A stretch of DNA of 64,000 nt from CAVVAL01 sp963740215. GTDB taxonomy: Bacteria > Actinomycetota > Actinomycetes > Mycobacteriales > Cryptosporangiaceae. The notes under the pieces were generated by a model that was given only the letters and a program-made list of their open reading frames with translations, ran no database searches and was not told the origin of the DNA. A program made the translations under genes and the position numbers. The stretch is from contig CAVUDJ010000008.1 of assembly GCA_963740215.1 (NCBI GenBank), forward strand, positions 1 to 64,000. Direction: 5' to 3'. Positions 27,520-36,234 of the stretch are shown here, one piece after another (the stretch's first letter is position 1; each line of letters starts with the position of its first letter).

Positions 27520-28247
27520 GGTGTCTCCCTTGGTCGGCCGGTCAGATGCCATGAGGGGTGGTCGTAGCGTTCGCGCAGCAGCCGCGCTTGCCAGTGGCGC
27601 TCGGCGGCACGAGGAAGGCGGGGAAACAACGGTCCGTCGTGGCTCGCGGCCACGTGCCGGACGGCTGCCGCGGCGGACCTGATGTCGACGCTGGGCTGGT
27701 GGGCACGGAGCGGCGCGACGGGTGCTCGGCGCGAGTCGAGCGGTTGCGGGTCCAGAGGCCTGGCTGCCAGGTAGGCGCCGACAAGCTGGGCCCGCGTGGT
27801 GACGAGCAGGGTGGCGTGGGCGAGCGTGCCGGTACCCGTCACGTGCATGGCCAGTCCCGACACCTTGCGCGTGCCGACGAAGACGCCCCGTTCGCCGATC
27901 GTGGCTTCGAGGCCCAACTCCCGGATCGCACCGGTCACCAGCCGCGCCAGCTTCCTCAGGAGCTCAGGGTGGCGACTGGGCGCGACGAGCGTCACGTTGA
28001 GGTTTCCCAGGTCGTGGTAGACGGTCCCGCCGCCGCTGGCCCTGCGCAGTACAGGGACGCCGTCGTGACGGCAGGCCGCGAGGTCTACTTCGCGGCCTAC
28101 CCGCTGGCCCCGGCCCACTACGACGCACGCGCTGTTCTGCCAGACGCGCAGCAGCGCACGTTGCGGGTCGGCCCTGACCAGGGCCTCCTCCAACGCCAGG
28201 TTCGCCGCCGGCTCGTACCCGGGCCGGTTCTCGACGAGTAGGTCCAC
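27483..28247 (-). CDS. Lipoate-protein ligase A family protein
   Basis: 254 residues from GTG 28247 (VDLLVENRPGYEPAANLALE); an earlier GTG at 28325 has poor spacing to its ribosome site. The lipoate-binding RRASGGGTVYHDLGNLNVTL and the lysine of GTRKVSGLAMHV (adenylate-contacting) are intact. The C-terminus RYDHPSWHLTGRP is also of the family. It attaches lipoate or octanoate to lipoyl domains, and the lipoyl gene of the same operon is the obvious target. Runs 37 bp into the E1alpha gene. Confidence 0.88.
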   Translation of the reverse strand: MDLLVENRPGYEPAANLALEEALVRADPQRALLRVWQNSACVVVGRGQRVGREVDLAACRHDGVPVLRRASGGGTVYHDLGNLNVTLVAPSRHPELLRKLARLVTGAIRELGLEATIGERGVFVGTRKVSGLAMHVTGTGTLAHATLLVTTRAQLVGAYLAARPLDPQPLDSRRAPVAPLRAHQPSVDIRSAAAAVRHVAASHDGPLFPRLPRAAERHWQARLLRERYDHPSWHLTGRPRETPWTTRLASTSTA

Positions 28248-28439
28248 CCGGCACCGCCTCTGGGCTCGCTCCTCGTATACCGAGGGCAGCGTGCGGTCAG
28301 GTTGCCGCGAACCGGATGGCCGCACGCCTCCCCGTCGGCCGCACCGTCCCTGTCATCGAGCACAGCACTAGTGGCGTCGACAGGGAAGAGGCATCTGGCG
28401 TGTCTTGGTGCTCTCCTATGCTTGGCGCCGGCCGCGGAC

Positions 28440-28478
28440 TTGGTGAGATCGTGCAGTCTGGCTCACGAATCCCACCAA
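28440..28478. repeat. Hairpin repeat, copy 2
   Basis: TTGGTG pairs with CACCAA around a loop that shares GGTGAGATCGTG and AGTCTGGCTC with the element at 3235-3283. The stem is shorter here (6 bp), but several differences are compensated by changes in the opposite arm. It sits in the 280-bp gap between amidohydrolase and lipoate ligase, in which I see no gene. Confidence 0.55.
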
Positions 28479-28527
28479 ACTTGACAGAAGCGCCCCAACC
28501 GCCGTCCGCCTCGTCCTGGGAGCTGGG

Positions 28528-29349
28528 TCAGGCAACGCCCGCCAGGTTGAAGACCCGGCGGGCGTTGCCGGCGAGGAAGAGCCCGGTGGCTTCCTCGTCG
28601 AGGTGGAGCGCACCGAGGTCGGCAAGCGCCTTGTCGGGGGTGATCATCGGGTAGTTGGTGCCGAACAGCACCTTGCGCCGCCCGTGTCCGCGCACGTACG
28701 CGACCAGCTCAGGCGGGTAGCGCCTGGCGGTGTAGGCGGACGTGTCGATGTAGACGTTGGGGTACTTCGTGGCCAGCGCGATCATCTCGGTGGTCCAGGG
28801 ATACCCGATGTGTCCGGCGACGATCGTCAGCTCGGGGAAGTCCAGCGCAACGTCGTCGAGGTACGGGATCGGGCGCCCGGTCTCGGAAGTGCGCAGCGGC
28901 CCGGTGTGGCCGACCTGCGTGCAGAACGGCACGCCGAGTTCGACGCACTCGACGTACAGCGGGTAGTAGCGCCGGTCATTCGGCGGCAGACCCCACAGCC
29001 ACGGAACGATCCGCAAGGCCTTGAACCCGAGTTCGGTGACGGCGCGGCGCAGCTCCCGCACAGCCTGTACCGGCTTGGACAGGTCGACGGAGGCGACGCC
29101 GACGAGCCGGTCGGGCGCCTGAGAGACGAACGTGGCGACCTCGTCGTTGGTGATCAGCGCACCCTGCGGTCCGTGCCAGGCGCTGATCAACGCCAGGTCG
29201 ACGCCTCCGGCGTCCATCGCGGCCACGGTCAGATCTACGGGCGGTTCCTCGGTCAAGGCGAGGCCGCCGGTCCACCGGCGGAGTGATTCGAACATCTCGT
29301 GCTGGCTGAAGCGCAGCGTCGGGTGCTGTGCCCAGGCATCGATCGTCAC
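28528..29349 (-). CDS. Amidohydrolase (ACMSD-like) family protein
   Basis: 273 residues from ATG 29349. The TIM-barrel pattern of the amidohydrolase-2 group is seen: VDLALISAWHGP, GFKALRIVPWLWGLPPNDRR, GVPFCTQVGHTGP, TIVAGHIGYPW, NVYIDTSAYTARRYP and KVLFGTNYPMI. The N-terminal HxH metal pair is not obvious, so catalytic status is uncertain. Divergent from arginine deiminase with the DosR-like box at 29410 midway between them. Confidence 0.85.
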   Translation of the reverse strand: MTIDAWAQHPTLRFSQHEMFESLRRWTGGLALTEEPPVDLTVAAMDAGGVDLALISAWHGPQGALITNDEVATFVSQAPDRLVGVASVDLSKPVQAVRELRRAVTELGFKALRIVPWLWGLPPNDRRYYPLYVECVELGVPFCTQVGHTGPLRTSETGRPIPYLDDVALDFPELTIVAGHIGYPWTTEMIALATKYPNVYIDTSAYTARRYPPELVAYVRGHGRRKVLFGTNYPMITPDKALADLGALHLDEEATGLFLAGNARRVFNLAGVA

Positions 29350-29409
29350 GACGCCACGCTACCGGTGCCGGGTGTCTGGGCTGGTGAGGGCCGGGTGACC
29401 GCCGACGGT

Positions 29410-29423
29410 GGGACGTTCGGCCC
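29410..29423. promoter_or_regulatory. DosR/OsdR-like box between amidohydrolase and arginine deiminase
   Basis: GGGAC-GTTC-GGCCC, 61 bp from the start of each divergent gene. It is nearly identical in form and distance to the site before acg (GGGAC-GACT-GGCCC, 63 bp). Confidence 0.6.
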
Positions 29424-29483
29424 TGGGCGCCGATCCGTTGCGGTTGGAGGGTCGGAGTTAACAGAAGGGGATGGAGGCACCCC

Positions 29484-30737
29484 ATGTCCACTCGGCCCCG
29501 CAAGTACCCCACGATGAGCTCCCTCGGTGTACACAGCGAGGTCGGCACGCTCCGTCAGGTCGTGCTCCACAAGCCCGGCCTGGAGCTGCTCCGCCTCACT
29601 CCGGGCAACAAGGACAGCCTGCTCTTCGACGAGGTGCTCTGGGTCCGCCGCGCCCGGCAGGAGCACGACGCGTTCGCCGACGCGTTGCGCGAGCGGGGCG
29701 TCGTCGTGCACCTCTTCGGCGACCTGCTCGCGGAGACGCTGAAGCAGGACGAGGCACGATCGTGGGTGCTGCGCCGGGTCATCACCGACCACACTCACGG
29801 CCCGACGCTGGTGCGACCGCTGCGCGAGGCGCTCGACGCGATGGATCCCGAAACACTCGCGCGGTACCTCATCGGCGGCCTCACCAAATCGGAGCTCGAC
29901 GCCGGGGTGCACAGCATGCGGCTGGCGTCGCTCGACGACGACGACTTCGTCCTCGCTCCCCTGCCGAACCACCTGTTCACTCGCGACACGTCCTGCTGGA
30001 TCTACGGCGGTGTCTCGATCAACCCGATGGCCAAGCTGGCACGGCGGCGCGAGACGGTTCACGCCACGGCCGTATACCGGTTCCATCCGCTGTTCACGCT
30101 CGACCGGACCCCGACCTGGATGTACGGCAACGACGACCAGCCGGCCAGCGTCGAAGGCGGGGACGTCCACGTGCTCGGCAACGGCACGGTCCTCGTCGGT
30201 ATGAGCGAAAGGACCACGCCGCAGGCGATCGAGCTGCTCGCCCAGCGTCTCTTCGCCGCTGGCGCCGCGCACACCGTCATCGCCGTCGAGCTGCCACGCG
30301 GGCGCGCGTTCATGCATCTGGACACGGTCATGACGATGGTCGATCGGGACACCTTCACGATCTACCCGGGGCTGCCGCCGCTGCGCTCCTACACGGTGGT
30401 GCCCGGCGACGGGCCCGGTGCCCTCACGGTGGCCGAGAACCCGTACCTTTTCGATGCCATCGGGGAGGCGCTCGGCCTGCCGGAGATCACCGTCCTCCGC
30501 GCCGAACAGGACGTCCGCTCCGCCGAACGGGAGCAGTGGGACGACGGCAACAACGTCCTCGCGATCGCGCCCGGCGTGGTCGTCGCCTACGAGCGCAACG
30601 TCACCACCAACACGATGCTGCGCAAGCACGGCATCGAGGTCATCACCATCGCCGGCAGCGAACTGGGACGCGGGCGCGGCGGCCCGCGATGCATGAGCTG
30701 CCCGATCCAGCGCGATCCCGTGGCTGGGCGGCGCTGA
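29484..30737 (+). CDS. arcA: Arginine deiminase
   Basis: 417 residues from ATG 29484 with GGGGATGGAGG upstream. It hydrolyses arginine to citrulline and ammonia. Motifs: LRQVVLHKPGLELLRLTP at the N-terminus, LPNHLFTRDTSCWIYGGVSI, EGGDVHVLG, the catalytic His in AFMHLDTVMTMVD, and the catalytic Cys in GRGGPRCMSCPI near the end. The partner genes for ATP production (arcB, arcC) and an antiporter are not next to it, so a role in pH or ammonia supply is possible. Probably controlled by the box at 29410. Confidence 0.95.
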   Translation: MSTRPRKYPTMSSLGVHSEVGTLRQVVLHKPGLELLRLTPGNKDSLLFDEVLWVRRARQEHDAFADALRERGVVVHLFGDLLAETLKQDEARSWVLRRVITDHTHGPTLVRPLREALDAMDPETLARYLIGGLTKSELDAGVHSMRLASLDDDDFVLAPLPNHLFTRDTSCWIYGGVSINPMAKLARRRETVHATAVYRFHPLFTLDRTPTWMYGNDDQPASVEGGDVHVLGNGTVLVGMSERTTPQAIELLAQRLFAAGAAHTVIAVELPRGRAFMHLDTVMTMVDRDTFTIYPGLPPLRSYTVVPGDGPGALTVAENPYLFDAIGEALGLPEITVLRAEQDVRSAEREQWDDGNNVLAIAPGVVVAYERNVTTNTMLRKHGIEVITIAGSELGRGRGGPRCMSCPIQRDPVAGRR

Positions 30738-30760
30738 TGGCCCAGACCTGAGGAGGAATG

Positions 30761-31384
30761 ATGCGAGCACTGGAGATCATGAGCAGGCCGGTCGTCACCG
30801 TCCATCCGTGGACGCCGATCCGCGAGGCGGCGGCGGTCATCACACAACGCGTCGTCACCGCGCTGCCCGTCCTCGACGCCGACGACCACCTGGTCGGCAT
30901 CGTCAGCGAGGGCGACCTGATCTGGCACCGGGTTCCGGCCGATCCGGATGCCCACCTAGCCCGCGCCGCTGGTGCGGGCGTCACCGATCCACCGGGCACG
31001 GTCGGGGATGTGATGGCCACGTCGGTCGTCACCTTGCCGACCGACGCGAGCGCGGCCGATCTCGCCCAGGCGATGCTGGACTACGACGTGCACAGCATCC
31101 CGATCGTCAGCGGCAGCTCCGTGGTCGGCATCGTCAGTCGCCGGGACGTACTGCGCACGCTGGTCCATCAGGACAACGTCATGGCGGTCAACGTTCGCCG
31201 CAGCTTGGAGGAGTACTGCGGCCACACCGGGCGCTGGGACGTCGACGTCGCCGACGGGATCGTGACGATCACCGGCCCGTTCAGCGACGAGGCTGAACGC
31301 ACTGTCGTCCGGATCATCGCCAAGAGCGCCAGTGGGACTGACTCCGTCGAGTTCAAGTCACCGGTTTCCGGACGGAAAGGGTAG
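30761..31384 (+). CDS. CBS-pair plus BON domain protein
   Basis: 207 residues. Of two in-frame ATGs, 30761 fits the AGGAGGA ribosome site better than 30758. Two CBS motifs (IMSRPVVTVHPWTPIREAAA to VGIVSEGDLI; VMATSVVTLPTDASAADLAQ to VVGIVSRRDVL) form one Bateman module, and a BON domain follows (about 150-200). CBS modules sense adenine nucleotides; the related Hrp1 of M. tuberculosis is strongly DosR-induced. Follows arginine deiminase by 23 bp. Confidence 0.9.
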   Translation: MRALEIMSRPVVTVHPWTPIREAAAVITQRVVTALPVLDADDHLVGIVSEGDLIWHRVPADPDAHLARAAGAGVTDPPGTVGDVMATSVVTLPTDASAADLAQAMLDYDVHSIPIVSGSSVVGIVSRRDVLRTLVHQDNVMAVNVRRSLEEYCGHTGRWDVDVADGIVTITGPFSDEAERTVVRIIAKSASGTDSVEFKSPVSGRKG

Positions 31385-31462
31385 AGCGATCGGCTGGGCG
31401 TCGACATCTTCGGCCACCTGCTCAACGATCAGTCCGGGCGCCCCGGGTGAACGGAGACCAGC

Positions 31463-33349
31463 GTGACGGAGAACCCGCCCCAGCAGCCGCCGACCCGCGA
31501 CGAGCTGGGCGAGGAGGCGCGCCAGCGGCCGAAGTCGCTGCGCCTGCTGCCGCGGATCAGCCGCGACGCGCTGCGGCTCGTGTGGGCCGCGGCGCCGCGC
31601 GAACTGGTCGTGAGCATCGCGTTGAAGCTGGTCGGCGGCGCGGGGCTGGCTGTGGTGCTGCTGCTCGGGCGCAACCTCATGACGGTCCTGCTGGACAGCG
31701 GCGGCCCGCGCCCGACGACCGTCGACGTGCTGCCGGGCGTGGCGGCGGTCGCCGGGATCATCGCGGTCCTGGGCCTGGTCGCGGCGGCGGGTCGGGAGGT
31801 CCGCGAGATCCTGTCGGAGAAGGCCGCCCGCTACGCGCAGGAACGGATCGTCGACGTGACGACGGCCGTCGAGCTGCAGGCGTATGAGACCCCGACCTTC
31901 CACGACCGGCTCGTGCGCGCCGCGACCGGCGGCCGGCACCGCCCGATCCAGATGGTCGACGGGCTGATCGGCACGATCGGCGCGCTCGCCGGCATCGGCG
32001 GCATCATGGTGGCGCTGCTCGCCATCCAGCCGTGGCTGGTGCCGCTAGTGATTGTCGCCGCTGTCCCGCTCATGATCGGAGTGCTGAAGGCGGGGCAGGC
32101 GCTGTTCGGGTTCCACCTGCGGATGACCGCCACCACGCGGGTCCGCACCTACCTCTACGACCTGCTGACGGCGAAGACTTCCGCCACCGAGGTACGGGCG
32201 TTCGGACTCACCGACCACCTGCGCCGCCGGCACAGCGCGCTCTACGACGAGCACATGGTCGAGCTGCGGCGCACCGCCCATAAACGGTTCCGCTACGCCG
32301 TCCTCGGCAACCTCGGGCTGGCGATCACCCTCGGCGGCGCCATCGCGCTGCTCCTGCACCTGGCCCTGTCCGGCCAGATCGAACTCGCCGAGGCGGCCAC
32401 CGCCGGCGCCGCCCTGCTCATCCTCGGCGAACGGATCATGATGACGGTGATGAGCATCGGCGACATCTACGAGGCCGGCCTGTTCGTCGAGGACTTCACC
32501 GCCTTCCTCGACCAGGGTCCCGCCGCCATCGCCGCCCGCGCCCAACATCCGGCTCCCCCGCGGTTCCACCGGATCACCGTGGACGACGTCACGTTCACCT
32601 ACCCGTCGGCCACCGCCCCGGCGCTACGCGGCGTGTCGCTGCGCATCGACGCCGGCGAGATCGTGGCCCTGGTCGGCGAGAACGGCTCCGGCAAGACCAC
32701 CCTCGCCAAGCTGCTGTGCCGCCTCTACCTGCCGCAGACCGGCCAGATCCGCTGGGACGACCGTGACACCGCCACCCTCGACCCGGACGGGCTCCGGCGC
32801 GGCTCCGCCGTCATCTTCCAGGACTTCCTCCACTACGCCCTCCCGGCTCGGGAGAACATCGGCCTCGGCGCCGTCGAACACCTCGACGATCCCGAGGTGA
32901 TCGAGGCCGCCGCCCGCCGCTCCGGCGCCCACCAACCGATCAGCGCGCTACCGGCCGGCTACGACACGATCCTGTCCCCCGAGTTCTCCGGCGGCCGTGA
33001 CCTCTCCGTCGGCCAATGGCAACGGGTCGCGCTGGCCAGAGCGTTCATCCGCGACGCGCCACTGATCATCCTCGACGAACCCACCGCCGCCCTCGACCCA
33101 CGCGCCGAACACGACCTGTTCGCCAGCATCCGCCAGCTCTACACCGGACGAACCGTGCTGCTGATCTCGCACCGCTACTCCACCGTGCGCACCGCCGACC
33201 GCATCTACGTGCTGCGCGACGGGCAGATCGCCGAGCACGGCAGCCACGACCAGCTCATCGCCCGCGGCGACCACTACGCCGAGTTGTTCACCCTCCAGGC
33301 CGCCGCGTACACGAGCGCGGCAGCGCTCGAACCTGGAGGTCGACCATGA
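31463..33349 (+). CDS. ABC transporter half-molecule (permease-ATPase fusion)
   Basis: 628 residues from GTG 31463. Six membrane helices in residues about 45-330, then the ATPase: Walker A GENGSGKTT, signature LSVGQWQRV, Walker B LIILDEPTAALD, and the H-loop LLISHRYSTV. This is the exporter type that works as a dimer. No partner half-transporter is adjacent, so it may be a homodimer. Substrate unknown. Its stop overlaps the start of the ankyrin gene (ATGA). Confidence 0.92.
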   Translation: MTENPPQQPPTRDELGEEARQRPKSLRLLPRISRDALRLVWAAAPRELVVSIALKLVGGAGLAVVLLLGRNLMTVLLDSGGPRPTTVDVLPGVAAVAGIIAVLGLVAAAGREVREILSEKAARYAQERIVDVTTAVELQAYETPTFHDRLVRAATGGRHRPIQMVDGLIGTIGALAGIGGIMVALLAIQPWLVPLVIVAAVPLMIGVLKAGQALFGFHLRMTATTRVRTYLYDLLTAKTSATEVRAFGLTDHLRRRHSALYDEHMVELRRTAHKRFRYAVLGNLGLAITLGGAIALLLHLALSGQIELAEAATAGAALLILGERIMMTVMSIGDIYEAGLFVEDFTAFLDQGPAAIAARAQHPAPPRFHRITVDDVTFTYPSATAPALRGVSLRIDAGEIVALVGENGSGKTTLAKLLCRLYLPQTGQIRWDDRDTATLDPDGLRRGSAVIFQDFLHYALPARENIGLGAVEHLDDPEVIEAAARRSGAHQPISALPAGYDTILSPEFSGGRDLSVGQWQRVALARAFIRDAPLIILDEPTAALDPRAEHDLFASIRQLYTGRTVLLISHRYSTVRTADRIYVLRDGQIAEHGSHDQLIARGDHYAELFTLQAAAYTSAAALEPGGRP

Positions 33350-34083
33350 CGACCATTGGCACGGACGAGCCGCTTGCGGTCGCGGTCGTTACGGCGATCC
33401 GCACCGGCGACGTCGCGGCGCTGACGCGGCTGCTGGCCGAGAACCCCGGCCTGGCCACCGTTCGGATCGGCGACGACGACCCGTGCGGCATGTCCCGCAC
33501 ACTGCTCCACGTGGCCACCGACTGGCCCGGCCACTTCCCCAACGGGCCCGCTGTCGTGGCCGTGCTCGTCGCCGCCGGTGCCGACGTCAACGCCCGGTTC
33601 CGCGGACCACACATCGAGACCCCGCTGCACTGGGCCGCCAGCAGCGACGACGTCGAAGTCCTCGACGCCCTTCTCGACGCCGGGGCAGACATCGAAGCCG
33701 ACGGCGCCGTCATCGCCGGTGGCACCCCACTCACCGACGCCCGCGCCTTCGCCCAATGGCACGCCGCCCGCCGCCTCGTCGACCGCGGCGCGCACACCAC
33801 GATCGTCGATGCGGCGACCCTAGGTCTGATGGACCGACTCCGGGACTACGTCGCCACGACGGCACCCGACCAGGACACCATCGACCACGGGTTCTGGGGC
33901 GCGTGCCACGGCGGGCAGCGCGACGCGGCCGAGTACCTCCTCGACCGCGGCGCCGACCTGAACTGGATACCACCGTGGGAGAACCTGACCCCGCTCGACG
34001 CCGCTCGCCGCAACGAGTTCACCGAACTGGCTACGTGGCTCCGCAACCAGGGAGCCAGATCCGCACCTGAGCTGACGGGGTAA
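33346..34083 (+). CDS. Ankyrin-repeat protein
   Basis: 245 residues from ATG 33346 behind CTGGAGG. Ankyrin units are visible as RTLLHVATDWPGHFPNGPAV ... LVAAGADVNARF, ETPLHWAASSDDVEVLDALL ... AGADIEADG, and HGFWGACHGGQRDAAEYLLD ... RGADLNW. It is cytoplasmic and probably a binding protein. Four-base overlap with the ABC transporter gene suggests the two work together. Confidence 0.9.
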   Translation: MTTIGTDEPLAVAVVTAIRTGDVAALTRLLAENPGLATVRIGDDDPCGMSRTLLHVATDWPGHFPNGPAVVAVLVAAGADVNARFRGPHIETPLHWAASSDDVEVLDALLDAGADIEADGAVIAGGTPLTDARAFAQWHAARRLVDRGAHTTIVDAATLGLMDRLRDYVATTAPDQDTIDHGFWGACHGGQRDAAEYLLDRGADLNWIPPWENLTPLDAARRNEFTELATWLRNQGARSAPELTG

Positions 34084-34321
34084 CCCGGTCTTGACAAGGC
34101 CCTAGAGCGCGGTGTTCGCCGCCGGTGCCATCTGGCGGTTCCGCCGCGACACCGCCCGGGTGTGAGCGCGGCCACCACAACTGAGCTGGACGCGGCGATA
34201 CGCTGCGCACGTGGGTCGCCATGAATCGGAGTGCAGGCAGTGCGGTTGAGCCGGCTCGCCGATCCGAGCCTGCCACCGGGGACACTGCGGCTCGAACCCG
34301 AATTCGTGCGACGCGAGTCCC

Positions 34322-36202
34322 GTGGCTGACAGGGTGTCCCGGTTCTCCGGGCGGACGGCTTGGGCGCGCAGCGTCCCCACGCCGTTGCGCGACTTCCTCC
34401 GGACCGAAACCGGAAGCGCCGCGGTCCTGCTGGTCTCGACGCTCGCCGCGCTGACGTGGGTAAATGTCGACTCGGCTTCGTACGAGGCGCTCTGGAGCAC
34501 CGAGCTCTCGCTCCGGCTCGGCGACTGGGCGGTCTCGGAGGACCTGCGCGGCTGGGTGAACAGCGGCCTGATGACGTTCTTCTTCTTCGTTGTCGGGCTG
34601 GAAGCGCGCCGCGAGTTCGACATGGGTGAGCTGCGCGAGCGGCGCCGGGTTGCGCTGCCCCTGGCCGCCGGCGTCGGTGGGCTGATCGTGCCGGTCGCGA
34701 TCTATCTCGCGTTCAACGCGGGCCACCCTTCGGCGCACGGGTGGGGCGTGGCCATGTCGACCGACACCGCGTTCGCGCTGGGAATGCTCGCGCTCGTCGG
34801 GCCGCGGATGCTGGTGCGGTTACGCGCGTTCATGCTGACGGTCCTCGTGGTGGATGACCTGATTGCGCTCGGCGTGATAGCGGTCGTCTACAGCACTCAT
34901 GTCGCGGTGCCGGCGCTGCTGGTCGGGCTGGGGACCTTCGGCGTGATCCTGCTCGTCCGTGCCGCAGGCGTCCGGAGCGGGCCGGTCTACTTCCTCCTCG
35001 GCGTGGCCGCCTGGTTCGCATTCCTCGAATCGGGCGTCGAGCCGGTCGTTGTCGGGCTGGCGCTAGGGCTGCTCACCTACGCGTACCCGGCGGAGCGCGG
35101 CGACCTGGCCCGCGCCACGGACCTCTTCCGGCTCTTCCGGGAGCAGCCGACGCCGGAGCTCGCACGCTCGGCGCAGGTCGGCGTGGCCTCGGCGATCTCC
35201 CCGAACGAGCGGTTGCAGCGGCTCTACCATCCGTGGACGAGCTACGTGATCGTGCCGATCTTCGCGCTGGCCAACGCCGGCATCGCGATAAGCGGGGAGT
35301 TCCTGGCCCGCGCGGTCAGTTCGCCGATCACGCTCGGGATCGTGTTCGGCTACGTCATCGGCAAGCCGGTCGGCATCGTCGGCCTCTCGTGGCTCGTCAC
35401 CCGCCTGAGCCGGGGCCGGCTCCGGCCGCCGGTCGGGTGGGCCGCGGTCGCCGGTGGCGCCACCGCGGCGGGCATCGGCTTCACTGTGGCCCTGCTCATC
35501 GCGAACCTGGCGTTTCGCGGCGAGCAGCTGGAAGAGGCGAAGCTCGGCATCCTCTCCGGCGCATTGATCGCCTCGGTCGCGAGCGGGCTGGTGTTCCGGA
35601 TGACCGCGCTGCTGCCCAAGCGGCTTCATGTCCGCGCCCTGCTGGGCACCGCGGACGGGATCGTCGACCTCGCCCAGCCGGTGGATCCGGACAGCGACCA
35701 TCTACGCGGTCCTGAGGACGCGCCGGTGACCCTGGTGGAGTACGGCGACTTCGAGTGCCCGTACTGCGGGCAGGCGGAGCCCATCGTCCGTGAACTCCTC
35801 GCCGATTTCGGCGACATGCGTTACGTGTGGCGCCACCTCCCGCTCGACGACGTCCACCCGCGCGCCCGGCAGGCGGCCGAGGCGGTGGAGGCGGCCGCCG
35901 CCCAGGGCCGGTTCTGGGAGATGCACGACCTGCTCCTCGGCCACCAGGACGCGCTCCGGCCGAAGGACCTCCTCCGGTACGCCGAGGGTCTCGGCCTCGA
36001 CGTCGAGCGGTTCGCCGACGACCTCCGCCGCCACACGCACGCGGCCCGGATCGCCGAGGACGTCGACTCCGCCGATCTCAGCGGCGTCACCGGCACGCCC
36101 ACATTCTTCATCAACGGGCAGCGCCACCATGGGGCGTACGACATCGCGACGCTCTCCGCGGCGGTCCGGCTGGCGCGTGCCCGCACGCTCGCCAGGTCCT
36201 AA
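34322..36202 (+). CDS. NhaA Na+/H+ antiporter fused to a DsbA-like thioredoxin domain
   Basis: 626 residues from GTG 34322. Residues 1-430 are NhaA: MTFFFFVVGLEARREFDMGE, STDTAFALGMLALVG and VLVVDDLIALGVIAVVY with the adjacent Asp pair that carries the ions. From about residue 450 a DsbA/thioredoxin domain follows, with CPYC in YGDFECPYCGQAEP and the cis-Pro loop GVTGTPTFFINGQR. Such fusions exist in actinobacteria. The redox part may act at the membrane surface, but its function is not known. Confidence 0.93.
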   Translation: MADRVSRFSGRTAWARSVPTPLRDFLRTETGSAAVLLVSTLAALTWVNVDSASYEALWSTELSLRLGDWAVSEDLRGWVNSGLMTFFFFVVGLEARREFDMGELRERRRVALPLAAGVGGLIVPVAIYLAFNAGHPSAHGWGVAMSTDTAFALGMLALVGPRMLVRLRAFMLTVLVVDDLIALGVIAVVYSTHVAVPALLVGLGTFGVILLVRAAGVRSGPVYFLLGVAAWFAFLESGVEPVVVGLALGLLTYAYPAERGDLARATDLFRLFREQPTPELARSAQVGVASAISPNERLQRLYHPWTSYVIVPIFALANAGIAISGEFLARAVSSPITLGIVFGYVIGKPVGIVGLSWLVTRLSRGRLRPPVGWAAVAGGATAAGIGFTVALLIANLAFRGEQLEEAKLGILSGALIASVASGLVFRMTALLPKRLHVRALLGTADGIVDLAQPVDPDSDHLRGPEDAPVTLVEYGDFECPYCGQAEPIVRELLADFGDMRYVWRHLPLDDVHPRARQAAEAVEAAAAQGRFWEMHDLLLGHQDALRPKDLLRYAEGLGLDVERFADDLRRHTHAARIAEDVDSADLSGVTGTPTFFINGQRHHGAYDIATLSAAVRLARARTLARS

Positions 36203-36234
36203 CCAGTACTCACCCGAGGCAGGGAGCATCCACT

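Noticed and set aside
28330..28360. Possible DosR-like site upstream of the lipoate ligase operon (GGCCG-CACC-GTCCC)
   Set aside because: Only three of five bases fit in the left half; not better than chance in this GC content.
34308..34321. DosR-like sequence GCGAC-GCGA-GTCCC before the NhaA fusion gene
   Set aside because: One half-site is off and it touches the GTG start codon, so it cannot act like the other sites at 35 bp or more.
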